Source: Paenibacillus artemisiicola
GTDB lineage: Bacteria; Bacillota; Bacilli; Paenibacillales; Paenibacillaceae
DNA: 64,000 nt
NCBI RefSeq assembly: GCF_017652985.1
Contig: NZ_JAGGDJ010000023.1
Coordinates: 17,749 to 81,748 of the forward strand
Direction: 5' to 3'
This document shows, in pieces, positions 21,627-30,534 of this stretch; the stretch's first letter is position 1, and every line of letters begins with the position of its first letter. Both the position numbers and the translations under genes were made by a program. Under the pieces are notes generated by a model. That model worked only from the letters and a program-made list of their open reading frames with translations. It did no database searches and had not been told where the DNA came from.

Positions 21627-23507
21627 TTATCCCGAATCGCCTTGCTTGCTATCGTGCGGAGGGCGCTCCGCCTTCAGACGGACGAGCACGGTCGTGCCGG
21701 CGCCGAGCTCCGACGCGATGGAGAGGCCGTACGCGTCGCCGGCGTACAGCTTGACCCGCTCGTTGACGTTGAACAGCCCGTACGAGCTGCCGCCGGCGCC
21801 GTCGTCCTTCGCCTCGGACGGGGCCTCCGTCAGCAGCCGCGCCGCCAGCCCCTCGTCCATGCCGATGCCGTTGTCGGCCACGGTCAGGACCAGGTCCCCG
21901 CGTTCCTCGCGGGCGGCGATGGCGATGACGCCGCGCCTGCCCTTCGCCTTGCGGATGCCGTGCAGCAGCGCGTTCTCGACGATCGGCTGCAGGATGAGCT
22001 TCGGCATGGCGCACGCCTCGAGGCCGGGCCGGATGTCGAGCTCGAAATCGAACGTATCCGGGAAGCGGCTCCGCTGGATCTCCAGGTACACCTGCGCGAG
22101 CCGGAATTCGTCCTCGACGCTGACGATGCTCCGGCCCTTGCTGAGGCTGAGCCGGAAGTATTTCGCCAGGCTGTCGATCATCTGGCTGATGTCCGTCGCG
22201 CCCTTGCCGATCGCGATCCAGTTGATCGTGTCGAGCGTGTTGTAGAGGAAATGCGGATTGATCTGCGCCTGCAGCGCCTGCAGCTGCGCCTCCCGTTCCA
22301 GGAGCTGCGCCTTGTACTTCTCCTCGACGAGCGTCCGCACCCGGAGAATCAGATGGTCGACGCTCCGCTCGAGCAGCCGGAAGTCGCCGTTCACCGGCGG
22401 CAGCTCGCTCAGGCTCGTCTCCGTGCCCTCCCGGCGGATGACCGTGATCACCTGCTTCACCCGGCGGTTCATGCCCCGCACGATGATGGCCATCAGCACG
22501 AACGGCAGCGCCAGGAAGAGGGCGATGTACTCCAGCAGCGACGTCCACTCCGACCGCTGCGTCAGCTGCACCGCGCGGCGCGACAGCTGGGACTCGGTCC
22601 CCTGCGCGACCAGCTTCCAGCCGGTCGGGTCGAGCGTCGCGTACATGACGTCGTTCACTTCGTCGTTCAGCTTCACCGCGCCGATGCCCTCGCTTCCCCG
22701 CCCCAGCACGGCCAGCACGGCCGGATCGACGCTCGTGCCGATTCGCGACCGGTCGGGATGGTAGACGATCGTCCCGTTCGGATCCGCGAGGTACACCTGC
22801 GTGCCCGGCGCGAACTGCAGCGCCGACAGGATGCCGGACACCATGCTCTCCTTGACGTCGATCATGAGCACGCCGGAGATTTTGTCGTAACGGTTCGGAT
22901 CGCGCAGCATGCGGGCGAGCGAGAAGATCCGCGCGTCGCCCGCGTCGAGGAAATGCTCCGTGTAGTCGCCGGTCCAGACGATGCCGCCGTTCGCGGCGAT
23001 GATCGGCACGTACCACGGCCGGTCCTTCAGGCTGTCGAGCGTGAAGAAATTGATCCGCTCCGCGGCGTACAGCTTCGACTTGTCGACGAACAGCCGCACG
23101 TGGTAGACGTCGGAATTCGTCTGCACGGTATCGACCAGGTTGCGCAGGTCCTTGACGACCTGCAGCTGGACGGCGATCGACTGATCGTCCGCGCCGACGG
23201 ACAGGTACGTATGCAGGTTGGCGTTCATGAACGCCGCGTTGCTGATATCCTCGAGGTGCTCCAGCCGGTACGACAGGTTGCTGCCCGCCTGCTTCACCGT
23301 CTGCTGCATCGTGCGGACGACCTCGTCCTTCAGGATCTTCGCCGAGCGCTCGTAATAGCCGTACAGGAACACGGCCGCCGGAAGCACGATCAGCAGCAGG
23401 TACGCGATCAGCCACTGGCGCGGCATCGCGAAGCGGCGAACGAGCCGCAGGCCCGCCCCGGCGGCGGCGGCCAGCCGGCGCCAGACGAACGCGGCGGCGT
23501 TACGCAT
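21627..23507 (-). CDS. Sensor histidine kinase, YesM type
   Basis: 626 residues. First membrane helix ~30-50 (WLIAYLLLIVLPAAVFLYGYY), extracellular Cache-like sensor (~50-325), second helix (~330-350), HAMP-like linker and coiled coil. The kinase of the His_kinase family has the phosphorylated His in QALQAQINPHFLYNTLDTINW and the ATPase motifs LQPIVENALLHGI and VADNGIGM. It sits in the membrane and should phosphorylate the response regulator encoded just upstream. The ATG at 23507 overlaps the regulator stop by 8 bp (ATGCGTAA), so translation is coupled. Last gene of the sugar-transport operon. Confidence 0.92.
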   Translation of the reverse strand: MRNAAAFVWRRLAAAAGAGLRLVRRFAMPRQWLIAYLLLIVLPAAVFLYGYYERSAKILKDEVVRTMQQTVKQAGSNLSYRLEHLEDISNAAFMNANLHTYLSVGADDQSIAVQLQVVKDLRNLVDTVQTNSDVYHVRLFVDKSKLYAAERINFFTLDSLKDRPWYVPIIAANGGIVWTGDYTEHFLDAGDARIFSLARMLRDPNRYDKISGVLMIDVKESMVSGILSALQFAPGTQVYLADPNGTIVYHPDRSRIGTSVDPAVLAVLGRGSEGIGAVKLNDEVNDVMYATLDPTGWKLVAQGTESQLSRRAVQLTQRSEWTSLLEYIALFLALPFVLMAIIVRGMNRRVKQVITVIRREGTETSLSELPPVNGDFRLLERSVDHLILRVRTLVEEKYKAQLLEREAQLQALQAQINPHFLYNTLDTINWIAIGKGATDISQMIDSLAKYFRLSLSKGRSIVSVEDEFRLAQVYLEIQRSRFPDTFDFELDIRPGLEACAMPKLILQPIVENALLHGIRKAKGRRGVIAIAAREERGDLVLTVADNGIGMDEGLAARLLTEAPSEAKDDGAGGSSYGLFNVNERVKLYAGDAYGLSIASELGAGTTVLVRLKAERPPHDSKQGDSG

Positions 23508-25143
23508 GGGTTTCCCGGTACGCGCTCGGCGTGACGCCCGTCGCTTTCTTGAACAGCTTGGTGAAGTAGCTCGGGTCCGTGTAGCCGATCGCATGGCAGA
23601 TGTCGTAGAACTTGTACTGCGGGTCGCGCAGCAGCTCCTTCGCCTTCTCCACCCGGACCTGGGTGAGATACTCGTTCACCGTCTGCCCCGTCTCCTGCTT
23701 GAACAGCAGGCTGACGTACGTCGGCGTCAGGTACACCTCCCTGCCGATCTCGGCCACGGTAAGCCCGCCGTTCGCGTAGCCCCGGTCGATGATGGCGCGC
23801 ACCCGCTCCACGACGTTCGCCGTCTTGCCCGTGCGCTTCTCGCGGATCCGCCCGCACGCGTCCAGCAGCCGCGACTCCAGCAGCCGCCGCAGGTCGCCGA
23901 GCGTCTCCTGCTCGAACAGCGCCTCCCACAGGCCGGATGCCGGCGCGTCCGCGTCCGATCCGCCCGCGGGCACGTTCAGCTCCAGCAGCAGCTGGTCGAC
24001 CGCCAGCGCGATCTGCAGGCAGACGTTGCGCCCGTACTTCAGCCCGTCGCGCCGCCTGCGGGCCAAATCGGCGAAGATCCGGTCGAGCCCCGCGCGCAGC
24101 TTGTCCGGGTCCGCGGCTTTGAGCGCCGGGATCAGCCCCTCGCGGTCGGCGGGGCCGCTCCGTTCATAGCCGCCCGCTTCCGTCTCCGGCCCCCGCAGGC
24201 TGTCCATCGTGATGATGCGGTTCTTGCCGAGGTACCACTTGTGGTCGGCCGCCTCGCGCGCCTGCCCGTACGCCTGCGCGAGCGCGTACGGCGACGTCAC
24301 CCGCTCGCTGATGCCGATCGTGACGCCGATCTTGAGCCAGCGCTCCAGGTTGCCGCGCACGTCGCCCGCGAACGCGAACAGCGCCTCCGCCGCGTCCGAC
24401 GCGTACTCGTCGGCCGGCTCCGCCCGCAGGATGCCGACGAACTCCCCGGCGCGGCGCTCGAACGCGTAGCCGGCCAGATGGCGGTCGATCAGCTCCTGGG
24501 CGATGTTCAGCACCGCGTACCAGAGCAGCTGGCGGTCGGTCTCCGTCCGGCTCGCCAGCACGCCGGCCATGTCGTCGACGGAGAGGACCGCGACCCAATA
24601 CGGCGCGTCGGCCGGCAGGCGCAGGCCGAGGAAGTCGAGCCGCTCGCCCAGCCCCTGCTTCGGCGCCCCGCCCTCCACCAGCGACAGCAGCAGCTTCTCC
24701 CGCAGCAGGGGCATGCCTTCCTTCAGCTTGACCTCCAGCTCTTCCTTCCGTCGCCGCTCGGCGCGCTCCGCGTCGAGCTCCGCCACGACGCGCCGGATGA
24801 CCGCGCTCAGCTCCTCCAGATTCACCGGCTTGAAAATATAGTCGACCGCGCTGACCTTCAGCGCCGACTTCAAGTAATCGGCGTCGTCGTGCCCGCTGAC
24901 GAACACGATCTTCGTCCCGGGATGCCGGGCGGAAATCTCCCGCGACAGCGCGATGCCGTCCAGATTCGGCATCCGGACGTCCGTCAGCACCAGATCCGGC
25001 GTCTCCCGCCCGACGATCTCGAGCGCCGCGTCCCCGTCGTCCGCTTCGTCCATCACTTCGATGCCGAAGGAGGACCAATCGATATACGCGCGCAAGCCCG
25101 CGCGCACCGTCGGCTCGTCGTCGACGATCAGCAGTTTGTACAT
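23500..25143 (-). CDS. Response regulator with AraC output domain, YesN type
   Basis: 547 residues. N-terminal receiver with VDDEP at 8-11, phosphorylated Asp55 in LVLTDVRMPNLDG, and KP in FKPVN. A ~300-residue middle region of the YesN class follows, then an AraC-type double helix-turn-helix at ~445-545: LTVAEIGREVYLTPTYVSLLFKQETGQTVNEYL and ICHAIGYTDPSYFTKLFKKATGVTPSAYR. It is the partner of the following kinase and probably activates its own operon, including the ABC transporter genes, in response to an extracellular sugar. ATG 25143 follows GGAAGGGGA. Confidence 0.93.
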   Translation of the reverse strand: MYKLLIVDDEPTVRAGLRAYIDWSSFGIEVMDEADDGDAALEIVGRETPDLVLTDVRMPNLDGIALSREISARHPGTKIVFVSGHDDADYLKSALKVSAVDYIFKPVNLEELSAVIRRVVAELDAERAERRRKEELEVKLKEGMPLLREKLLLSLVEGGAPKQGLGERLDFLGLRLPADAPYWVAVLSVDDMAGVLASRTETDRQLLWYAVLNIAQELIDRHLAGYAFERRAGEFVGILRAEPADEYASDAAEALFAFAGDVRGNLERWLKIGVTIGISERVTSPYALAQAYGQAREAADHKWYLGKNRIITMDSLRGPETEAGGYERSGPADREGLIPALKAADPDKLRAGLDRIFADLARRRRDGLKYGRNVCLQIALAVDQLLLELNVPAGGSDADAPASGLWEALFEQETLGDLRRLLESRLLDACGRIREKRTGKTANVVERVRAIIDRGYANGGLTVAEIGREVYLTPTYVSLLFKQETGQTVNEYLTQVRVEKAKELLRDPQYKFYDICHAIGYTDPSYFTKLFKKATGVTPSAYRETHA

Positions 25144-25315
25144 GAACCCGAGTCCCCTTCCTTCTCATGATGTAGGCGCCGACGGCGCGGCAAGGCACCG
25201 GCCTCCTTCCGCGGCGCGAACGGCCGCCCGCGCTCGCAAAACGGCAACGAGGCGGCGCCCCTTACGGGCACCGCCATTGCCGGAAGACCGCCCTCGCTTC
25301 GCGCTTCGGCCTTGG

Positions 25316-26575
25316 TTAGGTTGTCGTCACGCGGAAGCGGACGCCCTGCCGTTCCAGGATGTCGTGCAGCTTCGCCATGGACACGTCCTTCGCCGCATCC
25401 CCGTCGTCCAATGCGATCGCCGCCGCCGCTCCGGCGGCCTGGCCGAGCGCGTAGCAGGTCGCCTGCACGCGCATCGAGGACATCGCCACGTGCGTCGCCG
25501 AGATCGCCCGGCCGGCCACGAGCAGGTTGTCGTACGCGGCCGGCACCATGCAGCGGTACGGGATGTCGTAGCCGTCCACCTTGCGCTCGTCGGTCGTCTT
25601 CTGCGCGTCCGGGCTGTGGATGTCGATCTCGTAGTTCGTCTGCGCGACCACGTCCGCGAACCGCGCCCCGTCGACCACGTCCCGCTCCGTCAGCGTGTAG
25701 AGGCCCTCGATCTGGTTCGTCTCGCGGACGCCCGTCTGCGGCGCGATATGCGCGATGGCGTACGTCTCGAAGCCGGTGCGCTGCAAGTAATGCGCGATGG
25801 AGAACACCTGACGCAGCGCCTCCGTCTCCGCGAAATTGACGTCCGCGAGCTTGGCGCCGTTCGCCTTGACGCGCGACATGTTGACGAGCAGCGTGCCGTC
25901 GCCGTGCTGCTCCCAGTACAGCCGCCGGCCCTGCGGCAGCTCGGCCACGTCGTGATAGAAGTAGCAGCCCTCCGGCAGCACCTGCTTCACCGGCTTGCCG
26001 GTATCCTGCATCGTGAACATGAGCGTCATCGGCTGGGTCAGGCCGTCCGACTCGCGGCCGGCATGGTACGGCACGCCGGCGTCGATCGCCACGCGGGCGT
26101 CGCCGGTGGCGTCGATGAACACGCCGCCCTCGAACGCCCGCAGCCCTTCGCGCGTGGAGACGACGACCGCCTTCAGCCGCCGGTCCTCCGTCACCGAGCC
26201 GACGAATTCGCTGTGGAAGAACGTCTGCACGTTCTCCTTCTTCATCTTCTCGTTCAAATACTGCCGAAGCAGAAACGGCGAATACTGCGGCGCGATGGAT
26301 TGATCGTGGCCGTCCGGCAGAAACGCCGCCAGCATCTCCGCGATGATCTCGCGGTAGATGCCCGTCACGTTGCCGACCGGCATGAAGATGCTGACGTTCG
26401 CGAGCGTGCCCATGCCGCCGAGCTGCGCGGATTTCTCCAGCAGCGCGACCGTCTTCCCGCAACGCGCGGCGGCGATCGCGGCCGCCGTGCCCGCCGGGCC
26501 GCCGCCGATCACGACGACGTCCGTGCGCGAATGGGTATCGACGTTCCGGGTGAACGAATACTGCGTGCTTGCCAT
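25316..26575 (-). CDS. FAD-dependent oxidoreductase (PF12831-like)
   Basis: 419 residues. N-terminal FAD Rossmann motif TDVVVIGGGPAGTAAAIAAARCGKTVALLEK, then GGMGTLANVSIFMPVG, the substrate domain with GGVFIDATGDARVAIDAGVPYH, and the C-terminal FAD-binding end LLVAGRAISATHVAMSSMRVQATCYALGQAAG. This is the FAD-oxidoreductase family often found with sugar ABC transporters in Paenibacillus, whose substrates are mostly unproven. It lies between the solute-binding lipoprotein and the response regulator in the same operon, so it probably oxidises the transported compound. ATG 26575 follows AAAGGAGT. Cytoplasmic; no signal peptide. Confidence 0.85.
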   Translation of the reverse strand: MASTQYSFTRNVDTHSRTDVVVIGGGPAGTAAAIAAARCGKTVALLEKSAQLGGMGTLANVSIFMPVGNVTGIYREIIAEMLAAFLPDGHDQSIAPQYSPFLLRQYLNEKMKKENVQTFFHSEFVGSVTEDRRLKAVVVSTREGLRAFEGGVFIDATGDARVAIDAGVPYHAGRESDGLTQPMTLMFTMQDTGKPVKQVLPEGCYFYHDVAELPQGRRLYWEQHGDGTLLVNMSRVKANGAKLADVNFAETEALRQVFSIAHYLQRTGFETYAIAHIAPQTGVRETNQIEGLYTLTERDVVDGARFADVVAQTNYEIDIHSPDAQKTTDERKVDGYDIPYRCMVPAAYDNLLVAGRAISATHVAMSSMRVQATCYALGQAAGAAAAIALDDGDAAKDVSMAKLHDILERQGVRFRVTTT

Positions 26576-26600
26576 GAATGAGGACTCCTTTCGATTCGAG

Positions 26601-26647
26601 GCGAAGCGGCCCGCGCCACGCTCGCGGCACGGCGCGGGCCGCTTCGC
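26601..26647 (-). other. Intercistronic hairpin after the solute-binding gene
   Basis: 17-bp perfect stem, arms 26601-26617 and 26631-26647 (GCGAAGCGGCCCGCGCC and its complement), without a U tract. Its position after a binding-protein gene fits a 3' mRNA-stabilising or processing hairpin that raises lipoprotein output over the downstream genes. Confidence 0.6.
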
Positions 26648-26704
26648 CCCCTTAAGCGGTAGGATTGCGAATCGTCCGATAATTCTGCTTCTACTACGCG
26701 GCCG

Positions 26705-28267
26705 TTATTTGACCGTGGCGTACCAGTCGTTGATTTCCTTTGCGCTCGCTTCTTCGCCGGCCGCCTTGTACTTGGCCTGGAACGCTTCCAGCCCGGACAG
26801 CGGCTCCGCGCCCGCGATCAGCTTGATCGTGTAGTCGCCGACCATGGATTCCAGCTGCAGGTTGTTCTTGGCGTATTCCGGCATGTACGGCGCGAGGCCG
26901 AGCTTGTTCGGGATCTTGACGTCGTCCGGCTGCTTGTTGTTCAGGAAGTCGAACGCCTCGAACATGACCGGGCTCTTGCGGACGCGCGCCTGCCAGTAGA
27001 GCGGGTAGTTCGTCTCGTCGGTGCCCGCCATGTAGTTGTTCGCGAGGTTGCGCTCGTCGTTGAAGATCGGCAGGATCGGCGCGTACGCGCCGTTCTCCAT
27101 CTTGAAGTGCTTGCCTTCCTCGCCGATGGCCAGGTCCTTGAACGTCGCCGGATCGAGGCTCGCGTTGATCCATTTGACCGCGTCCTCCGGATGCTTCGCC
27201 GCCTTCGGCACGAACGTCAGGCGGTCGAAGCCCGCGTTGGCCGCGAAGCCCGCCTTGCCGCCCGGCCCCTTGAGCGCCGGCACGAAGGCGAATGTGGCGT
27301 CCGGCGCGCTCTTCGCGAGCGCGTCGGAGATCGTCGGGATGTCCGCCCAGTGCACGATAATCGCGCCCGCCTTGCCGCTCGAGAACTTCTCTTTGGCCGT
27401 CGCGTCCTTGTTGACGACGAATTGTTTGTCCAGCAAGCCCTGCTTGTAGAGGTCGGCCATGTAGGTAATGTAGTCCGTGTACGCCGGGTCGAGCACGCGC
27501 GGCACCAGCTGGCCGCCGACGTCGTTCCAGCTGTTCGGCATGCCGAACGCGCCGACGATGTTGTCGAGCATCGGCAGGTCGCCGCGGATCGTGAGCGGCA
27601 CGTCCTGATCCCCGTTGCCGCCCGGATCCTGATCTTTAAACGCTTTCAAAACGGCGGTGAGCTCGTCGGTCGTCGTCGGCATCTTCAGGCCCAGCTTATC
27701 CAGCCAGTCGGTGCGGATCAGGATGCTGCTGTTGATCGCGTACGTGACGGTCGTCGGAATCGCGTACAGCTTGCCGTCGACCTTGAGCGCGTCGATCGAC
27801 GCCTGCTTGATCGAGGCCTTGATGTTCGGGCCGTACTTGTCGATCAGCGGCAGCAGGTCGACGAGCGCGCCCTTCTGCGCGTAATCCGAGTACAGCGCCA
27901 TGTCGCTGTAGGTCGTGACGAGGTCGTACGGCTCGCCCGAGGACATGATCAGGTTCAGCTTCTCCGCGGACTTATCCTGCGGGAGCATGTCGTACTGCAC
28001 CTTGTAGCCCGTTTTCTCCTCCAGCATTTTCGCGACCGGATACGCGTTGTAATCCTCGTTCTGCCAGATGTCGAGCCGCTTCAGCTCCGGCTTGGCCGCA
28101 TCGTCCGCCGCGCCGCCCCCCGCGTCCGCCGCGCCGGCGTTCGTACCGGCGTTATTCCCGGCATTAGTGCCGGCGTTATTCCCGCCGCCGTTCGACGAGC
28201 AGGCCGCCGCGGCCATCAGCAGCGCCGCCATCGCGGCCATCAGCATGACCTTCACAACCTTCTTCAT
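26705..28267 (-). CDS. Sugar ABC transporter solute-binding lipoprotein (LplA type)
   Basis: 520 residues. Lipoprotein signal KKVVKVMLMAAMAALLMAAAACSS with lipobox AAAC, then an Asn/Gly/Ala-rich tether with the repeat NNAGTNAG. The mature domain has LKRLDIWQNEDYNAYPVAKMLEEKTGYKVQYDMLPQ and later hinge segments typical of family-1 oligosaccharide/lipo-oligosaccharide binding proteins. ATG 28267 follows CAGGAGGG. It is third after two permease genes. No ATPase gene is present, as usual for this class, which shares an MsmX-like ATPase. Ligand unknown; a plant or microbial oligosaccharide is likely. Confidence 0.9.
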   Translation of the reverse strand: MKKVVKVMLMAAMAALLMAAAACSSNGGGNNAGTNAGNNAGTNAGAADAGGGAADDAAKPELKRLDIWQNEDYNAYPVAKMLEEKTGYKVQYDMLPQDKSAEKLNLIMSSGEPYDLVTTYSDMALYSDYAQKGALVDLLPLIDKYGPNIKASIKQASIDALKVDGKLYAIPTTVTYAINSSILIRTDWLDKLGLKMPTTTDELTAVLKAFKDQDPGGNGDQDVPLTIRGDLPMLDNIVGAFGMPNSWNDVGGQLVPRVLDPAYTDYITYMADLYKQGLLDKQFVVNKDATAKEKFSSGKAGAIIVHWADIPTISDALAKSAPDATFAFVPALKGPGGKAGFAANAGFDRLTFVPKAAKHPEDAVKWINASLDPATFKDLAIGEEGKHFKMENGAYAPILPIFNDERNLANNYMAGTDETNYPLYWQARVRKSPVMFEAFDFLNNKQPDDVKIPNKLGLAPYMPEYAKNNLQLESMVGDYTIKLIAGAEPLSGLEAFQAKYKAAGEEASAKEINDWYATVK

Positions 28268-28355
28268 TGCATGACCCTCCTGTATGGTAGTATATATCAT
28301 TAATCTCGCGGCATGCCGCCAAGAATTAATGCGCTTGCGGCTTTTCGGGAACCGA

Positions 28356-29231
28356 TCAGCCCTTCACGGAGCCGATCAGCACCCCTTTGATGAAATATTT
28401 CTGCAGAAACGGATAGACGAGCAGGATCGGGATCGTCGACGCGATGACCGTAGCCGAGCGCACGCCCTCCGCCGGCACGTTCATCAGATCGTCCGCGCTC
28501 CGGTTCAGGGCCGACGACGTGTCGGCGTTCATGACGATGTCCTGGAGGTACAGCTGGAGCGGCTTCAGGGACGCGCTGTTGATGTAGAGCATCGGGTTGA
28601 AGTAGTCGTTCCAGTAGTACACCGCGTAGAACAGCCCGATCGTCGCGAGCACGGGACCGCTGAGCGGCAGGATGATGCGGAAGAGGATCGTGTAATTCCG
28701 CGCCCCCTCGAGCTTCGCGGACTCCTCCAGGCTCGCCGGGAGGCTCTCGAAATAGCTCTTGACGACGAGCATGTTGAACACGCTGACGAGCGCCGGCAGG
28801 ATGAGCGCGCCCAGGTTGTCGATCAGGTCGAGCTGCCGGATGAGCAGGTAGTTCGGAATGATGCCGCCGTTGAACATCATCGTGAAGATGAACAGCACGA
28901 TGAGCGGCCCCGTGCCGGGCAGCTCCCGCTTCGAGAGCGGGTACGCCGTCATCGCCGTCACGAGCAGCGACGCCAGCGTGCCGATGATCGCCACCAGCGC
29001 CGATATGAACAGCGCGTGCAGGAACTGTCCGGACGTGACGACGAACCGCAGCGTGTCGAGCTGGAAGCCGACCGGCACGATGCCGACCTTGCCGGCGACG
29101 ATCGCCCATTCCTCGCTGATCGACTTCGAGAGCACGTTCGCGAAGGGAAGCAGGGTCGCGAGTCCCATGAGCGTGAGCGAGATATAGATCACGGCATCCA
29201 GCGCGTAATCGCGGATTGATGTGCTGCGCAT
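28356..29231 (-). CDS. Sugar ABC transporter permease, LplC/YtcP type
   Basis: 291 residues with six predicted helices. The inner-membrane EAA loop is LPASLEESAKLEGARNYTILFRIILPLSGPVLATIGL, which matches the ExxxxDG-type docking motif. The end YPFLQKYFIKGVLIGSVKG is diagnostic of the LplC/YtcP subgroup. It starts 15 bp after the first permease stop. With its partner it forms the membrane channel for the substrate delivered by the lipoprotein at 26705-28267. Confidence 0.92.
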   Translation of the reverse strand: MRSTSIRDYALDAVIYISLTLMGLATLLPFANVLSKSISEEWAIVAGKVGIVPVGFQLDTLRFVVTSGQFLHALFISALVAIIGTLASLLVTAMTAYPLSKRELPGTGPLIVLFIFTMMFNGGIIPNYLLIRQLDLIDNLGALILPALVSVFNMLVVKSYFESLPASLEESAKLEGARNYTILFRIILPLSGPVLATIGLFYAVYYWNDYFNPMLYINSASLKPLQLYLQDIVMNADTSSALNRSADDLMNVPAEGVRSATVIASTIPILLVYPFLQKYFIKGVLIGSVKG

Positions 29232-29246
29232 CGTGTTTATCGCCTC

Positions 29247-30206
29247 CTACCAGATGCTGCGGTGCAGAAATTTTCGGCTGAGCATGTTGCCGATGACGAT
29301 GAGCAGGAAGCCGACCGCGGAATTGAACAGGCCGACCGCCGTGCTGAAGCTGTAATCCTGCTGGCCGAGGCCCATGCGGTACACGTACGTGCCGATGACG
29401 TCCCCGCTCTTGTAGACGAGCGGGTTGTACATCGTCAGAATCTGCTCCGTGCCCGCCTCGAGCAGGCTGCCGATCCGCAGGATGAGCATGAGCATGATCG
29501 TCGGCAGCATGCCCGGCAGCGAGATGGAGACCATCTGCCGGATCCGCCCCGCGCCGTCGATGGCGGCCGCCTCGTACTGCTCCTGGTCGATCCCCGCGAT
29601 CGCGGCGATGAAGACGATGGCGTTCCAGCCGATCTCCTTCCACCCGGCCGTGAAGACGACGACGCTGCGGAACCAGTGATTTTCCGTCAGGAACGAGACC
29701 GGCTGCCCGCCGAACGAGCGGATCAGCTCGTTCACGAGTCCCCCGATCGGGGACAGGATGTTGATGAACAGGCCGGAGATAATGACCCAGGACAGGAAGT
29801 GGGGCAAGTAGATGATCGTTTGGATCGTCCGCTTGAAGACCATCCGCCGCACCTCGTTCAGGAAGAGCGCGAGCACGATCGGGATCGGGAACAGGATGAC
29901 GATCTTGTACAGGCTGATGAGCAGCGTGTTGAATAGCACCCGCAAGAATTCGTCCGAGCGGACGAGCTTGCGGAACTGCTCCAGCCCGACCCAGTCGCTG
30001 CCCTTGATGCCGCCGAAGATGTTGAAGTCCTGGAACGCGATCACGATGCCGTACATCGGCGTGTATTTGAACAGGAGGAGGAAAATCACCCCGGGAATCA
30101 GCAGCGCGTACATGTCGAGATTGCCGCGAACCAGCTTCCACCGGCGGTTTCCCGTCCGCTCCCGCGGGGCTGTCTTGCTATCGAGCGCCATATCGGCCTT
30201 GCTCAT
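29247..30206 (-). CDS. Sugar ABC transporter permease, LplB/YteP type
   Basis: 319 residues. A ~30-residue charged cytoplasmic N-terminus precedes the first helix (NLDMYALLIPGVIFLLLFKYTPMYGIVIAFQDF, the LplB signature). The EAA docking loop is EQYEAAAIDGAGRIRQMVSISLPGMLPTIMLMLILRIG. The end is LSRKFLHRSIW. First gene of the operon permease-permease-lipoprotein-oxidoreductase-regulator-kinase. ATG 30206 follows AAAGAAGGTG. I see no strong sigma-A promoter in the 120 bp upstream, consistent with activation by the YesN-type regulator. Confidence 0.92.
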   Translation of the reverse strand: MSKADMALDSKTAPRERTGNRRWKLVRGNLDMYALLIPGVIFLLLFKYTPMYGIVIAFQDFNIFGGIKGSDWVGLEQFRKLVRSDEFLRVLFNTLLISLYKIVILFPIPIVLALFLNEVRRMVFKRTIQTIIYLPHFLSWVIISGLFINILSPIGGLVNELIRSFGGQPVSFLTENHWFRSVVVFTAGWKEIGWNAIVFIAAIAGIDQEQYEAAAIDGAGRIRQMVSISLPGMLPTIMLMLILRIGSLLEAGTEQILTMYNPLVYKSGDVIGTYVYRMGLGQQDYSFSTAVGLFNSAVGFLLIVIGNMLSRKFLHRSIW

Positions 30207-30324
30207 GTCCGTTCACCTTCTTTAGGTCCGTCGTGTTTTTATTGTAGTGAACGCGCTTCCGCCGCTGTAGCGGGCAATCCTTCGATTTCTGGTCGATTTG
30301 TATAGAAGTTCGGGGGAAACGCAA

Positions 30325-30351
30325 AAAAGGACCTCGATCGAGGTCCTTTTT
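30325..30351. terminator. Bidirectional terminator
   Basis: Near-perfect palindrome: AAAAAGGACCTCGA followed by its complement TCGAGGTCCTTTTT. U runs exist on both strands, so it can end minus-strand transcripts from the GNAT gene. It is the first unit of a 26-bp tandem repeat. Confidence 0.8.
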
Positions 30352-30401
30352 GGAAATTCTCTTTCGAGGTCCTTTTTCAAGATCCTATTTCGAGGTCCTT
30401 T
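30338..30401. repeat. 26-bp tandem repeat derived from a terminator arm
   Basis: TCGAGGTCCTTT occurs at 30338, 30364 and 30390, exactly 26 bp apart; the first two copies extend to TCGAGGTCCTTTTT. Only the first has a paired arm. The rest of 30207-30534 holds the parS-like site and a small ORF. Confidence 0.75.
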
Positions 30402-30501
30402 AGGGCGGGCGGCCGCGGGATCGGGCGCCCGACCGGCAGCCGTGCAGGTTTAAGTTGAAACTGTTCCACGTGGAACCCGCGTCCCTGTCGCGTTGCGTCA
30501 T
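30400..30501 (-). CDS. Small ORF after the GNAT gene (33 residues)
   Basis: ATG 30501 with GGGGGAG five bases before, 33 bp after the GNAT stop codon on the same strand. The peptide is basic (MTQRDRDAGSTWNSFNLN, then Arg/Gly-rich), with no membrane helix or recognisable motif. Its stop codon lies in the third unit of the 26-bp repeat and its middle covers the parS-like site. The ribosome site is good, but this may be a chance ORF. Confidence 0.35.
   Translation of the reverse strand: MTQRDRDAGSTWNSFNLNLHGCRSGARSRGRPP
30462..30477. promoter_or_regulatory. parS-like ParB (Spo0J) binding site
   Basis: TGTTCCACGTGGAACC matches the general bacterial parS consensus TGTTNCACGTGNAACA at 15 of 16 positions; only the last base differs. 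The inner 14 bp is a perfect palindrome. Chromosomal parS sites nucleate ParB for origin segregation and mostly lie near oriC. Confidence 0.65.
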
Positions 30502-30534
30502 GATGACTCCCCCTTTGCGGCTTGCCGGCCGCCG

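Noticed and set aside
21642..23534. Long plus-strand reading frame opposite the histidine kinase gene
   Set aside because: Arg/Ala/Val-rich, no domain, no ribosome site, and an antisense shadow of a clearly conserved kinase. High GC removes stop codons, so such frames are common here (also at 4328-6283, 23506-25170, 52623-54716).
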